DNA from: Bacteroidales bacterium
GTDB taxonomy: Bacteria; Bacteroidota; Bacteroidia; Bacteroidales; UBA932
Assembly (NCBI GenBank): GCA_017469745.1
Contig: JAFUFS010000028.1
Location: 62,001-126,000 of the forward strand
Direction: 5' to 3'
DNA: 64,000 bases
Position numbers and translations under genes: made by a program. The notes below the pieces were generated by a model, which was not told where the DNA came from, searched no databases, and worked only from the letters and a program-made list of their open reading frames with translations. This document shows positions 1-7,652 of this stretch, piece after piece (the first letter of the stretch is position 1; every line of letters starts with the position of its first letter).

Positions 1-887
1 AAGACGGAGTGGAGTTCTATCCCTTCGAGTTTTTCGCCCCTTACCCTGAAGAAACGGGCCTTGACCGGGGCGATGTCCTCGGTAGCGTACGGGATCCTTG
101 CTGGAAGGATCCTGCAGGCGGTTTTCCATGTCCGTCCGTCGTTGCTGTATTCTAGAATATTCTTACAGTCAGGCTCTCCCTTCCTAGGCCTTCCGCCCAT
201 CGACTGCGACTTCAGGGTGAAAGAACGGATCTTCCGCGCCTTCGGGAAGGTGACTGTGACAAGGCTGTCGGAGACAGTCGTCACGGCTCCCATCTCTTCC
301 ATGGAGAGGTCGCCACGGCCGCGTCTCAGGGCCAGTACATAGAGGTCTTCGCCATATGGCTGGATTTCCACCCTGTCGTTGCCTTGGAAGAAATCCTGGT
401 AAGGCCCGGTGACCCTGTAGAGGTCAGGCAGCCTCACATCGACTTCACCTCCTCGAACGTCCACGGTCCTCCATTCCAGTTTCTTGACTGCATCCTGAGG
501 CTCCACCCAGGTGCCTCCGGTCGAACTCCAGCCGGGAGCGCTTGCGATTGCGGCCTCGATCCCGAGGGAATCAGCCAGTCGGAGGGCATAACGGAAGGCA
601 TCCTGCCAGCCTTCGGAAAGATACGGGAGTTTGACCTTGGCCGCCCGCGGCATGTCAATTCCACCGGCGTCAAACTGATGGAAACCTCCGATCCCTGAGC
701 GTTTCATCCATTCCAGGTCCTTGCGTATTCCTTCCCTCGAGACGTTTCCGTCCATCCAGTGCCACCAAACCTGAGGCCTGGCTTCCTGCGGAGGGTCTTT
801 GAATATAGCAGCGAGGTCTCCGGACTGAGCATGCAGGCCTGAACCAAGGGACAGGAGAACTGCGAGAATAAGTGGAATCCTTGCCAT
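1..887 (-). CDS. alpha-L-rhamnosidase, GH106 family (partial, N-terminal part)
   Basis: The gene runs off the left edge, so only about 295 N-terminal residues are visible, and the frame is open to base 1. A signal peptide (hydrophobic residues 4-18, likely cut after A20) is followed by WWHWMDGN at residues 41-48 and then a basic-acidic stretch and GIGGFHQFD near 66-73. That opening is typical of GH106-type enzymes, which release L-rhamnose from pectic or other rhamnose-containing glycans at the cell surface or in the periplasm. The catalytic centre lies outside the window. Only 6 bases separate the start from the upstream hydrolase gene, so the two are probably cotranscribed. Rhamnose genes at 13.1-16.9 kb and 54.8 kb fit the role. 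Family assignment is by recognised sequence pattern; the exact substrate is unknown. Confidence 0.75.
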   Translation of the reverse strand, partial: MARIPLILAVLLSLGSGLHAQSGDLAAIFKDPPQEARPQVWWHWMDGNVSREGIRKDLEWMKRSGIGGFHQFDAGGIDMPRAAKVKLPYLSEGWQDAFRYALRLADSLGIEAAIASAPGWSSTGGTWVEPQDAVKKLEWRTVDVRGGEVDVRLPDLYRVTGPYQDFFQGNDRVEIQPYGEDLYVLALRRGRGDLSMEEMGAVTTVSDSLVTVTFPKARKIRSFTLKSQSMGGRPRKGEPDCKNILEYSNDGRTWKTACRILPARIPYATEDIAPVKARFFRVRGEKLEGIELHSV

Positions 888-893
888 TGAATC

Positions 894-1664
894 CTATCTG
901 GTGGCTTTCAGGAAGGCCTTGAAAAGTTTGAGCCATGCATCGTCTCCGCGGAGAAGCATCTCAGGATGGAACTGCACGGCCAGAAGCCAGCGGCCTTTCT
1001 CATTGCTCTCGTAGGCTTCCACGACACCGTCGTCCGAAAGTGCAGTGACCGTGACAAGCGGTGAAGGATCCTTGACAGCCTGATGATGGAAAGAATTGAC
1101 CATCAGTCTTTCAGAGCCCATGATGCGGTAGAGCATAGATTCCTTCGAAACGGTGATGGCTTGGGTCGGGACCTTGCCATCTTCCTTCTGGCGATGCAGA
1201 ACCGGGCCGGGCTTTTGTGAAGGGAGGTCCTGATAAAGCGATCCGCCCAGGGCAACATTCAGCAGCTGCTCTCCCCTGCAGATCGCTAGGATCGGAAGAC
1301 GGCCGTCCAGGGCAGCATGGGCATAGAGGAAGTCCACAGTGTCCCTGTGGCTGTCCACTTCCACCGTCTCATTGAATACGGTCTCGCCGTAATAGGCGGG
1401 ATTGACATCCACTCCTCCGGTGAGCATCACGCCGTCAACATGGCGGAGCATCTCCGAAGCCTGCGAAGCGTCGCTTACCTGGGGCAGGATGAAAGGGATG
1501 CCCCCGGCACGGAGAATAGCATCAGTGTAAGTCCTGTGGAGCCTTGAATATTCTGCTCCGCTGTAGCCCGGGGCGATCCCGATAACGGGCTTCTTTCTTG
1601 CGTCGGCAGGCTGGAAGCAAAGTACCAAAGCCAGGAGCAAAGTGATGATTCTCATTCTTTTCAT
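894..1664 (-). CDS. gamma-glutamyl-gamma-aminobutyrate hydrolase family protein (peptidase C26), exported
   Basis: A 256-residue class I glutamine amidotransferase-like hydrolase. The likely nucleophile is C129 in the context AICRGEQ, and the His/Glu pair is H233 and E235 in QFHPE. A GVMLTGGVD segment lies near residues 78-86. Relatives such as PuuD cleave gamma-glutamyl bonds. Unlike cytoplasmic PuuD it begins with a signal peptide (residues 1-22), so it probably acts in the periplasm on a gamma-glutamyl peptide or amide. The start at 1664 places the signal peptide at the very N-terminus; an upstream in-frame ATG at 1691 would add nine non-hydrophobic residues. It precedes the GH106 gene by 6 bases. 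The true substrate is unknown. Confidence 0.8.
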   Translation of the reverse strand: MKRMRIITLLLALVLCFQPADARKKPVIGIAPGYSGAEYSRLHRTYTDAILRAGGIPFILPQVSDASQASEMLRHVDGVMLTGGVDVNPAYYGETVFNETVEVDSHRDTVDFLYAHAALDGRLPILAICRGEQLLNVALGGSLYQDLPSQKPGPVLHRQKEDGKVPTQAITVSKESMLYRIMGSERLMVNSFHHQAVKDPSPLVTVTALSDDGVVEAYESNEKGRWLLAVQFHPEMLLRGDDAWLKLFKAFLKATR

Positions 1665-1774
1665 GGTCGGTGGATTTGATGATTTATCCAAATATCGGTA
1701 TTTTGACTATAAAAAACGGGATTTCGTCGAAAAATTTAAAAAAGAGCGACTTTGGCCCGATAAATGCAATAAAG

Positions 1775-1805
1775 AAGAATCGAGAACAAGTGGTTTTTGA
1801 TTCTT
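1775..1805. repeat. inverted repeat in the 1665-1902 intergenic region
   Basis: The arms AAGAATC (1775-1781) and GATTCTT (1799-1805) are perfect complements, with a further AAC/GTT pairing inside. Both flanking genes are on the minus strand, so this could be an operator for the hydrolase/GH106 operon or a hairpin in a short plus-strand transcript. Nothing else decides between these. Confidence 0.4.
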
Positions 1806-1826
1806 AACATACGTTTTATTCATAAT

Positions 1827-1834
1827 TAGGTTTG
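1827..1834 (+). promoter_or_regulatory. possible promoter -7 element (TAGGTTTG)
   Basis: TAGGTTTG fits the Bacteroidetes -7 consensus TAnnTTTG, but no TTG lies at the expected distance upstream. It points at a hairpin only about 13 bases downstream and not at any plus-strand gene, so if active it would make a very short RNA. Confidence 0.3.
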
Positions 1835-1846
1835 TATTAAGTGGGG

Positions 1847-1880
1847 AAAGGTCATTGCCGTGAGGCAACGACCTTTTTAT
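1847..1880 (+). terminator. intrinsic terminator hairpin
   Basis: Arms 1847-1859 and 1864-1876 pair over 13 positions with one A/C mismatch around a GTGA loop, and a T-rich run follows on the plus strand. On the minus strand it lies 26 bases beyond the stop of the CobW gene and has only a short T run, so it may stop transcripts in both directions. Confidence 0.6.
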
Positions 1881-1902
1881 TTTACCTGTATTTCCGCTCC
1901 TT

Positions 1903-3057
1903 CTACTCAGTCAGGCAGGAATCCATCAGCTCGTCGATCAGGCGGGTGTCAAGATCCCTTCCGATGAAGACTATCTTCTCCATCCTGTCTCCGTACTTGG
2001 GATCCCAGTCACGGCGGAGGTTCTTGTCCCTGCGCATCATCTCTGCAAGCTGGTCGTCCGGCATGGTAGCGAACCAGAGTCCGGCCTCCTTGATGGATTT
2101 CTGGGAGCCTGACTGCTCGAAGAGATAGCACTTGTCCGGTTCGTCCGCAAAGTAGCAGAGCCCCTTGGCACGGATAATATTCTTGGGCCACTTCTTGGAG
2201 ACTACATAGTCGAAGACATTGATGTCCAGGGCCGGACGGCGGCAGTAGACATAGGTACTGATGTTGTATTCAAGGGCCTCGCCGGACTCCTCGTTGTGGA
2301 TCTCCTCTTCTTCCTCTCCCTCGATGGCGGCGATCCAGGCGGCCGATGTGGCCACCTCGTCGAAATCGAACATCCCGGTGCCGACGATCCTGTCCAGATC
2401 GATGTCGCCGTAGTCGCATTCGTAGATCCTGGCTTTCGGGTTCAGGGCACGGATGATTCCGCGGAGGCGGCCGAGTTCCTCAGGAGAGACCTCGGAGGCC
2501 TTGTTCAGAAGGACTATGTTGCAGAATTCTACCTGCTGGATCACCAGGGTCTCGAGATCGTCCTCTTCGAGGTCCTTGCGCTCCAGGGCTTCACCGCATC
2601 CGAATTCGTCCTTCATGCGGAGGGCGTCCACGACAGTAACGATGGCGTCGAGTTTCGGAGTGGCCGTCCTGGCATATTCAGGAACCAGCTGCGGAATCGA
2701 GCAGATCGTCTGGGCGATGGGGGCGGGCTCGCAGATGCCGCTGGCCTCGATAACTATGTAGTCGAACCTGTTCATCTTGCACAGGTCGTTTATCTGGTTG
2801 ACCAGATCGAGCTTCAGGGTGCAGCATATGCAGCCGTTCTGGAGCGGTACGAGACTGTCATCCGTCTGTCCAACCACTCCCCCTTTCTGGATAAGGTCAG
2901 CATCAATGTTGATCTCTCCGATGTCGTTTACTATTACCGCGAATTTGATTCCCTTGCGGTTAGAAAGAATCCTGTTGAGCAATGTAGTCTTGCCGCTTCC
3001 CAGATATCCTGTCAGGAGCAGCACCGGTATCTCCCTGTTTTCTACTGTTATTGTCAT
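1903..3057 (-). CDS. CobW/COG0523-family GTP-dependent metal chaperone
   Basis: A 384-residue G3E-family GTPase. The Walker A motif is at residues 17-25 (GYLGSGKTT), the metal-binding CICC motif at 76-79, and an EASGICEP block follows, all diagnostic of COG0523 proteins that insert zinc, cobalt or another metal into client enzymes. A Glu-rich stretch (EGEEEEE) lies between the GTPase domain and the C-terminal CobW_C domain and may help bind metal. The start at 3057 is chosen because a TAAATTTG promoter element ends only 7 bases upstream; the further ATG at 3096 lies upstream of that element. The metal and client cannot be told from the context, and no Zur site was recognised. Confidence 0.88.
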   Translation of the reverse strand: MTITVENREIPVLLLTGYLGSGKTTLLNRILSNRKGIKFAVIVNDIGEINIDADLIQKGGVVGQTDDSLVPLQNGCICCTLKLDLVNQINDLCKMNRFDYIVIEASGICEPAPIAQTICSIPQLVPEYARTATPKLDAIVTVVDALRMKDEFGCGEALERKDLEEDDLETLVIQQVEFCNIVLLNKASEVSPEELGRLRGIIRALNPKARIYECDYGDIDLDRIVGTGMFDFDEVATSAAWIAAIEGEEEEEIHNEESGEALEYNISTYVYCRRPALDINVFDYVVSKKWPKNIIRAKGLCYFADEPDKCYLFEQSGSQKSIKEAGLWFATMPDDQLAEMMRRDKNLRRDWDPKYGDRMEKIVFIGRDLDTRLIDELMDSCLTE

Positions 3058-3063
3058 AGCATG

Positions 3064-3071
3064 CAAATTTA
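3064..3071 (-). promoter_or_regulatory. promoter -7 element of the CobW gene (TAAATTTG)
   Basis: TAAATTTG read on the minus strand matches TAnnTTTG exactly. It lies so close to the chosen ATG (3057) that the mRNA would have almost no leader. Confidence 0.55.
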
Positions 3072-3105
3072 GCACATTTCCGTTTACATTGGACACTTGA
3101 AGTAG

Positions 3106-3136
3106 TTGTGCAAATAAAGATTATTTACTACATTTG
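3106..3136 (+). promoter_or_regulatory. promoter of the coiled-coil/zapA transcript
   Basis: TTG at 3106-3108, a 20-base spacer and TACATTTG at 3129-3136 match the Bacteroidetes consensus. It is divergent from the CobW promoter, with 57 bases between the two -7 elements. Confidence 0.7.
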
Positions 3137-3167
3137 CATTTGCAGGTAAAAATACCGGCCGCATGTC

Positions 3168-3437
3168 ATGCTTGAAGGTATAAGGAAAGAGATCGAAAAG
3201 CTTATTTCCCTCTACGAGGCTGAGAAGGCGGAGCGCATAAAGCTCCAGTCTCAGCTTGAGCAATGCAAGGCTGAGAACGATGCCTGCAGGAAACAGATTG
3301 GAGATCTGGAACAACAGGTAAACAACCTGCAACTTTCAGAAGCATTCGGCGCCGGTGGCGACAAGGCCGCGGCAAAGGTTAAGATAGAGAAGCTTGTCAA
3401 GGAGATTGACAAGTGCATCTCCCTGCTTGAGAATTAG
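3168..3437 (+). CDS. small coiled-coil protein upstream of zapA
   Basis: An 89-residue protein dominated by a charged heptad-like helix (about residues 1-55), a short Gly/Ala-rich break and a second helix (about 68-88). It has no signal peptide or membrane segment. It ends two bases before zapA and shares its promoter, so a role with ZapA at the division ring, comparable in build to ZapB, is a reasonable inference but not shown by sequence. The start ATG at 3168 lies 31 bases after the -7 element. Confidence 0.7.
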   Translation: MLEGIRKEIEKLISLYEAEKAERIKLQSQLEQCKAENDACRKQIGDLEQQVNNLQLSEAFGAGGDKAAAKVKIEKLVKEIDKCISLLEN

Positions 3438-3439
3438 GG

Positions 3440-3736
3440 ATGGGACAGAGCATAAAGATAAAAATAGCGGGCAATGAATATCCTCTCGTAGCTTCCTCAC
3501 CTGAGATGGAGCGCCTGATGAGGCTTGCCGCTGAGGCGATCAACCAGAAGTTGACCGCCTATGATGCAAAATTCCCCAACAAGTCTCTGTCAGACAAGCT
3601 TTCTTTTGTCGCGTTGAATGAGACGGTCAGCAGACTGACCTACCAGAAGAGGCTCTCCGAAGCAGGAGAGGAGGCAAAGACGCTTCAGGAGGATGTGGAG
3701 TCCTACCTTAAAAATATTGAAAAAGACGGCCGTTAG
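3440..3736 (+). CDS. zapA: cell division protein ZapA
   Basis: A 98-residue cytoplasmic protein with the ZapA layout: a short N-terminal beta segment (IKIKIAGNEYPL) followed by a long helix that pairs into a coiled coil. ZapA binds and bundles FtsZ filaments at midcell. It is the second gene of a two-gene transcript behind the coiled-coil gene. Its last codons overlap the 5' arm of the probable 6S RNA, an arrangement recalling the zapA-ssrS neighbourhood of enterobacteria. Confidence 0.85.
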   Translation: MGQSIKIKIAGNEYPLVASSPEMERLMRLAAEAINQKLTAYDAKFPNKSLSDKLSFVALNETVSRLTYQKRLSEAGEEAKTLQEDVESYLKNIEKDGR

Positions 3737-3914
3737 TCCCACGTGCTCAAATCAACAAGTTCTTCGGAACCGAGTAAGCTCAGGACGGCAACGACAGGCC
3801 AAGGTTACCTTAGGGGATCATGTGCAATGCGCATGACGGTGGATTTCAGAACCGTACCGGCTCTCAAATCTTATCAGAGACAAGGTTTCTGACAAGCGAC
3901 TAACGGCTTTTTTT
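3729..3914 (+). ncRNA. ssrS: probable 6S RNA (SsrS)
   Basis: A stretch of about 180 bases is closed by a perfect 10-bp stem: GCCGTTAGTC at 3729-3738 pairs with GACTAACGGC at 3898-3907, followed at once by seven T. Length, long closing stem, internal hairpins (for example CCAAGG/CCTTAGG near 3798-3813) and the position just after zapA all fit 6S RNA, which binds the housekeeping RNA polymerase holoenzyme. The closing stem overlaps the zapA stop codon. No promoter is obvious inside zapA, so it may be processed from the zapA mRNA. It lacks the GGAA-loop helix of SRP RNA and the tRNA-like ends of tmRNA. A covariance-model search would settle it. Confidence 0.65.
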
Positions 3915-4029
3915 AATATTCCTAGACGACCGACCGGTTTCCAATTTGCCGGCGGCCGTTTTTTGGTTCCCGACAAATTTGAAAACGAATTATTTAACAA
4001 CTATTATTTAAAGTAAAAAGTAACCAGAT
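3915..4029 (+). other. leader region between 6S RNA and rny
   Basis: This stretch holds a GC-rich imperfect hairpin (about 3927-3958) followed by a six-T run, which could be a second terminator, and then an AT-rich segment leading to the rny ATG. No TAnnTTTG element is evident, so the rny start of transcription is unresolved. Confidence 0.35.
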
Positions 4030-5565
4030 ATGTTAGCTTATCTTATAGGTGCCCTCATAGGAGCGATTATTGCGCTCGGGGTCTATATAGTAGTCCAGAG
4101 ACTTGGCCTGAACGGGCAGACGAACGAGATCATCGCCAAGGCCGAGATCGAGGCCGAGGGGATCAAGAATGACAAGATCCATCAGGCCAAGGAAAAATTC
4201 CTCCAGCTCAAGAGCGAGCACGAGCAGTACATCAACGAAAAGAACAACCAGATCCGAGAGGCCGAAAGCAGGATCAAGCAGAAGGAGAACACCCTGAACC
4301 AGCAGAACGGTGAGCTTCAGAAGAAGCTCCGCGACGCTGACAACGCCCGCAACAGCCTCCGTGCCCAACAGGAGAACCTCACCAAGAAGGCCGAGGAATA
4401 CGAGAAACTCAGCGCCCAGGCGAACAAGCAGCTTGAGACCATCGCGGGAATGAGCGCCCAGGAAGCCAAGAACATCCTCATGGAGAACATGAAGGCTGAG
4501 GCCAGGACAGAGGCCCAGGCCTACATCAACGACACCATGGACGAGGCCCGCCTCAACGCTTCCAAGGAAGCCAAGAGGATAGTGATCAACACCATCCAGA
4601 GGACTGCGACCGAGACCGCCATCGAAAACGCCGTCACGACCTTCCCGATCGACAACGACGAGATCAAGGGACGTATCATCGGACGTGAGGGACGTAACAT
4701 CAGGGCCCTCGAGGCCGCCACAGGCGTTGAGATCGTCGTGGACGACACACCTGATGCGATCCTCCTCTCAGCCTTCGACCCTGTCCGCAGGGAGGTGGCT
4801 AGGCTTGCACTCCATCAGCTCGTGGTGGACGGCAGGATCCATCCTGCACGCATCGAGGAAGTCGTCGCCAAGGTCCAGAAGCAGCTCGAAGATGAAATCC
4901 TGGAGACCGGAAAGAGGACCTGCATCGACCTCGGAATCCACGGCCTCAACATAGAGCTCGCCAGGATGATCGGACGTATGAAATACCGTTCATCCTACGG
5001 ACAGAACCTTCTCCAGCATTCCCGTGAAGTCGCCAACATCTGCGCGATCATGGCTTCCGAGCTTGGTCTCAATCCCAAGGTCGCAAAGAGGGCAGGACTC
5101 CTCCACGACATCGGAAAGGTCTCCGAGGAAGAACCCGAACTGCCTCACGCCCTCCTGGGCATGAAGCTGGCCGAGCAGTACAAGGAGAAACCTGATGTCT
5201 GCAACGCCATCGGAGCCCACCACGAGGAGATCGAGATGACTTCGATCATCTCCCCTATCGTGATGATCGGAGACGCCATCTCCGGAGCCCGTCCCGGTGC
5301 ACGCCGCGAGGTCATCGAGTCCTACATCAAGAGGCTTAAGGGAATGGAAGACCTTGCTGCTTCCTATCCCGGAGTGACAAAGAGCTACGCCATCCAGGCC
5401 GGCCGCGAGCTGAGGGTCATCGTCGGTGCCGAAGAGGTCAGCGACGACCAGGCTGCAAGGCTCTCCGCCGACATTGCACAGAAGATCCAGGAAGAAATGA
5501 CCTATCCCGGACAGGTCAAGATCACCGTGATCAGGGAGACCCGTTCGGTCGCTTATGCAAAATAG
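4030..5565 (+). CDS. rny: ribonuclease Y
   Basis: 511 residues, the usual length. The order is an N-terminal membrane anchor (about residues 3-24), a long charged coiled coil (about 30-195), a KH RNA-binding domain with IIGREGRNI (about 205-270) and an HD phosphohydrolase domain with H359-D360 in LLHDIGK. RNase Y is a membrane-tethered endoribonuclease that starts mRNA decay. It lies downstream of the 6S RNA and three bases ahead of the DsbD-like gene, so those two probably share a transcript. Confidence 0.95.
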   Translation: MLAYLIGALIGAIIALGVYIVVQRLGLNGQTNEIIAKAEIEAEGIKNDKIHQAKEKFLQLKSEHEQYINEKNNQIREAESRIKQKENTLNQQNGELQKKLRDADNARNSLRAQQENLTKKAEEYEKLSAQANKQLETIAGMSAQEAKNILMENMKAEARTEAQAYINDTMDEARLNASKEAKRIVINTIQRTATETAIENAVTTFPIDNDEIKGRIIGREGRNIRALEAATGVEIVVDDTPDAILLSAFDPVRREVARLALHQLVVDGRIHPARIEEVVAKVQKQLEDEILETGKRTCIDLGIHGLNIELARMIGRMKYRSSYGQNLLQHSREVANICAIMASELGLNPKVAKRAGLLHDIGKVSEEEPELPHALLGMKLAEQYKEKPDVCNAIGAHHEEIEMTSIISPIVMIGDAISGARPGARREVIESYIKRLKGMEDLAASYPGVTKSYAIQAGRELRVIVGAEEVSDDQAARLSADIAQKIQEEMTYPGQVKITVIRETRSVAYAK

Positions 5566-5568
5566 TTT

Positions 5569-7587
5569 ATGGCACAAAGACTTGCAAGAAGAATAGCTTT
5601 GCTGGCAGCTCTCCTCTGGGGAGCTGTTGCGCTAGCACAGGCACCCGAGTCCACCGCTACGTGGAAGGTCGCCCAGAAGGCGGTGTCGGACAGTGAATAT
5701 GAACTGACCTTCACGGCCACGATAGAGCCAGGGTGGCACATCTACACCACCGACCACAAGTACAATCCCACCACGCTGGAGTTTGACGAGCCGGTCGGAT
5801 ATTCACCGGTAGGAAGCCTGGTCCAGGCAACTGAACCTACCGTCTCCGGAGACGACAAGGTCTTCTTCAACACGGCTGTCTTCACCCAGAAGGTGAAGCT
5901 GGACGGACCGGAGGCCACTGTCAAGGGTGAGATCACCTGGAGCGGCTGCAACGAACAGTTCTGCGCCGCCCCCGAGCACTGGGAATTCTCCCTGAACCTC
6001 AAAGGGAATCCGGTACCGGCTGGCGAGAACAATGCCACCCTCGGCACCGCTGACAAATCGACGAAGGGACTGTGGGCACTGATCATCGAAGCCATCCTCT
6101 GGGGCTTCGCCATGCTCCTCACCCCCTGTGTCTTCCCCATGGTCCCCATGACCATCTCCTTCTTCATGAAGCAGTCCCAGACACCAGCCGAAGGCCGTTT
6201 CAAAGCCTTCATGTACGGCCTCTTCATAGTCCTCCTCTACACGGTGCCGATTTCGATAATCATCGGACTCACCTGGCTGATAGGGGGCAATGCCGTGACT
6301 GCTGACATATTCAACTGGCTCGCGACCCACTGGCTGCCGAACATCATATTCTTCATCGTGTTCATGGTCTTCGCAGCCTCCTTCTTCGGAGCGTTCGAGA
6401 TCGAGCTGCCCTCCAGCCTGGCCAACAAGAGCGACGCCAAGTCCGGGAAGGGTGGTCTTGGAGGAATATTCTTCATGGCCCTCACACTGGTGCTTGTGTC
6501 CTTCTCCTGCACCGGCCCGATCGTGGGCACCGTCCTGATCAAGTCCACCTCAGGAGAGTTCTGGACCCCGATGGTCACCATGCTCGCTTTCAGCGTGGCC
6601 TTCGCCCTCCCCTTCACCATCCTGGCCATGTTCCCTTCCCTTCTGAAGAAGATGAAGAGCGGAGGCTGGCTCAACAGCGTGAAGGTAGTGCTAGGATTCA
6701 TAGAGGTTGCGCTCGGATTCAAGTTCCTCAGCGTTGCCGACCAGACCTATCACTGGGGACTCCTTGACCGTGAGATCTACCTTGCAATCTGGATCGTGGT
6801 GTTCACCCTCCTCGGATTCTACCTGCTCGGCAAGATCCGCTTCAAGAACGATTCTCCTTCCGACCATGTCTCTGTCACAAGGCTCGCCCTGGCAATAGCG
6901 GTGTTCACATTCGTAGTGTACATGATCCCGGGCATGTGGGGAGCTCCCCTCAAGGCCCTCTCCGGCTATCTGCCGCCGATCGAGACCCAGGATTTCGTGG
7001 TCTGGAACTACGCTGAAACCCCTGCAGATGGTGGCGGATCGCTTCCGCGACCATTTACCCGGTTAGGGCACGAAGCGCAGGGAGCGGAAGCGCTTTCCGC
7101 CACCATCGGAGAAAACAGCGGATTCGGCGACAAGTACAACCTGCGCATGCCCATGGGCTACACCGGCTACTTCACCATCGAAGACGGCCTCGCAGCCTCC
7201 AAAGCCACAGGCAAGCCCGTGTTCGTGGACATCACCGGCCACGGCTGCGTCAACTGCCGAGAAATGGAGCAGAGGGTCTGGAGCGATCCGAAAGTCCAGG
7301 ACATCATGAAGAACGACTATGTCATGGTGTTCATGTACAACGACGACAAGACCAAGTTGGACAAGGCTGACTGGGTGACTACCAAGGACGGTAAGGTCCT
7401 CAAGGACATAGGGCGAGTGAACTCCTACATAGTCCGCGAAAGGTTCAATGTCAACGCCCAGCCCAACTACGCCCTCCTGGGTTCCGACGGGGAACTTCTG
7501 GTCCCGGTACGAGGCTACAACCTCAGCGTGGAAGGGTTCGTCGATTTCCTGCAGTCCGGACTCGAGGCATTCAAGTCAAAGAACTGA
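5569..7587 (+). CDS. DsbD-like protein-disulfide reductase (cytochrome c biogenesis/thioredoxin fusion)
   Basis: 672 residues: signal peptide (1-24), a periplasmic DsbD-alpha-like domain with C127 and C132, eight or so membrane helices from about 170 to 470 with the redox cysteines C187 (LTPCVFP) and C314 (SFSCTGP), and a C-terminal thioredoxin domain with C560-V-N-C563. It passes electrons from cytoplasmic thioredoxin to periplasmic thiol proteins. Residues 487-513, in the linker between the last helix and the thioredoxin domain, are encoded by an 81-bp palindromic insert that keeps the frame (separate entry). It follows rny by three bases. The gene appears intact. Confidence 0.9.
   Translation: MAQRLARRIALLAALLWGAVALAQAPESTATWKVAQKAVSDSEYELTFTATIEPGWHIYTTDHKYNPTTLEFDEPVGYSPVGSLVQATEPTVSGDDKVFFNTAVFTQKVKLDGPEATVKGEITWSGCNEQFCAAPEHWEFSLNLKGNPVPAGENNATLGTADKSTKGLWALIIEAILWGFAMLLTPCVFPMVPMTISFFMKQSQTPAEGRFKAFMYGLFIVLLYTVPISIIIGLTWLIGGNAVTADIFNWLATHWLPNIIFFIVFMVFAASFFGAFEIELPSSLANKSDAKSGKGGLGGIFFMALTLVLVSFSCTGPIVGTVLIKSTSGEFWTPMVTMLAFSVAFALPFTILAMFPSLLKKMKSGGWLNSVKVVLGFIEVALGFKFLSVADQTYHWGLLDREIYLAIWIVVFTLLGFYLLGKIRFKNDSPSDHVSVTRLALAIAVFTFVVYMIPGMWGAPLKALSGYLPPIETQDFVVWNYAETPADGGGSLPRPFTRLGHEAQGAEALSATIGENSGFGDKYNLRMPMGYTGYFTIEDGLAASKATGKPVFVDITGHGCVNCREMEQRVWSDPKVQDIMKNDYVMVFMYNDDKTKLDKADWVTTKDGKVLKDIGRVNSYIVRERFNVNAQPNYALLGSDGELLVPVRGYNLSVEGFVDFLQSGLEAFKSKN
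7027..7107. repeat. 81-bp palindromic element inserted in frame within the DsbD-like gene
   Basis: The left arm (7027 on) and right arm (ending 7107) are complementary: an outer 12-bp perfect stem (GATGGTGGCGGA with TCCGCCACCATC), a small asymmetric loop, then an 8-bp stem CGCTTCCG with CGGAAGCG. The inner 37 bases make the loop. Its length is exactly 27 codons and it begins on a codon boundary. The encoded Gly/Pro/Arg-rich peptide does not resemble the surrounding linker. I saw no second copy in this window. Confidence 0.7.
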
Positions 7588-7593
7588 CAATTG

Positions 7594-7627
7594 ATGGCTG
7601 CTGCCGCAATCTATGCACAGCAGCCAT
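7594..7627. terminator. hairpin between convergent genes, possible bidirectional terminator
   Basis: ATGGCTGCTG (7594-7603) and CAGCAGCCAT (7618-7627) form a perfect 10-bp stem around a 14-base loop, midway between the stops of the DsbD-like gene and the convergent phosphodiesterase. It lacks a T tract on either side, so termination is likely but not certain. Confidence 0.5.
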
Positions 7628-7652
7628 TCGCGCCTTGTGCGGTTCTGAAATC

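Noticed and set aside
3729..3914. SRP RNA or tmRNA in place of 6S RNA
   Set aside because: No GGAA-capped SRP helix and no tRNA-like ends or coding tag; the closing stem, length and T run fit 6S better.
7027..7107. Assembly error or transposon footprint in the dsbD-like gene
   Set aside because: The frame is kept exactly, both arms are long and matched, and no transposase or target-site duplication is seen.
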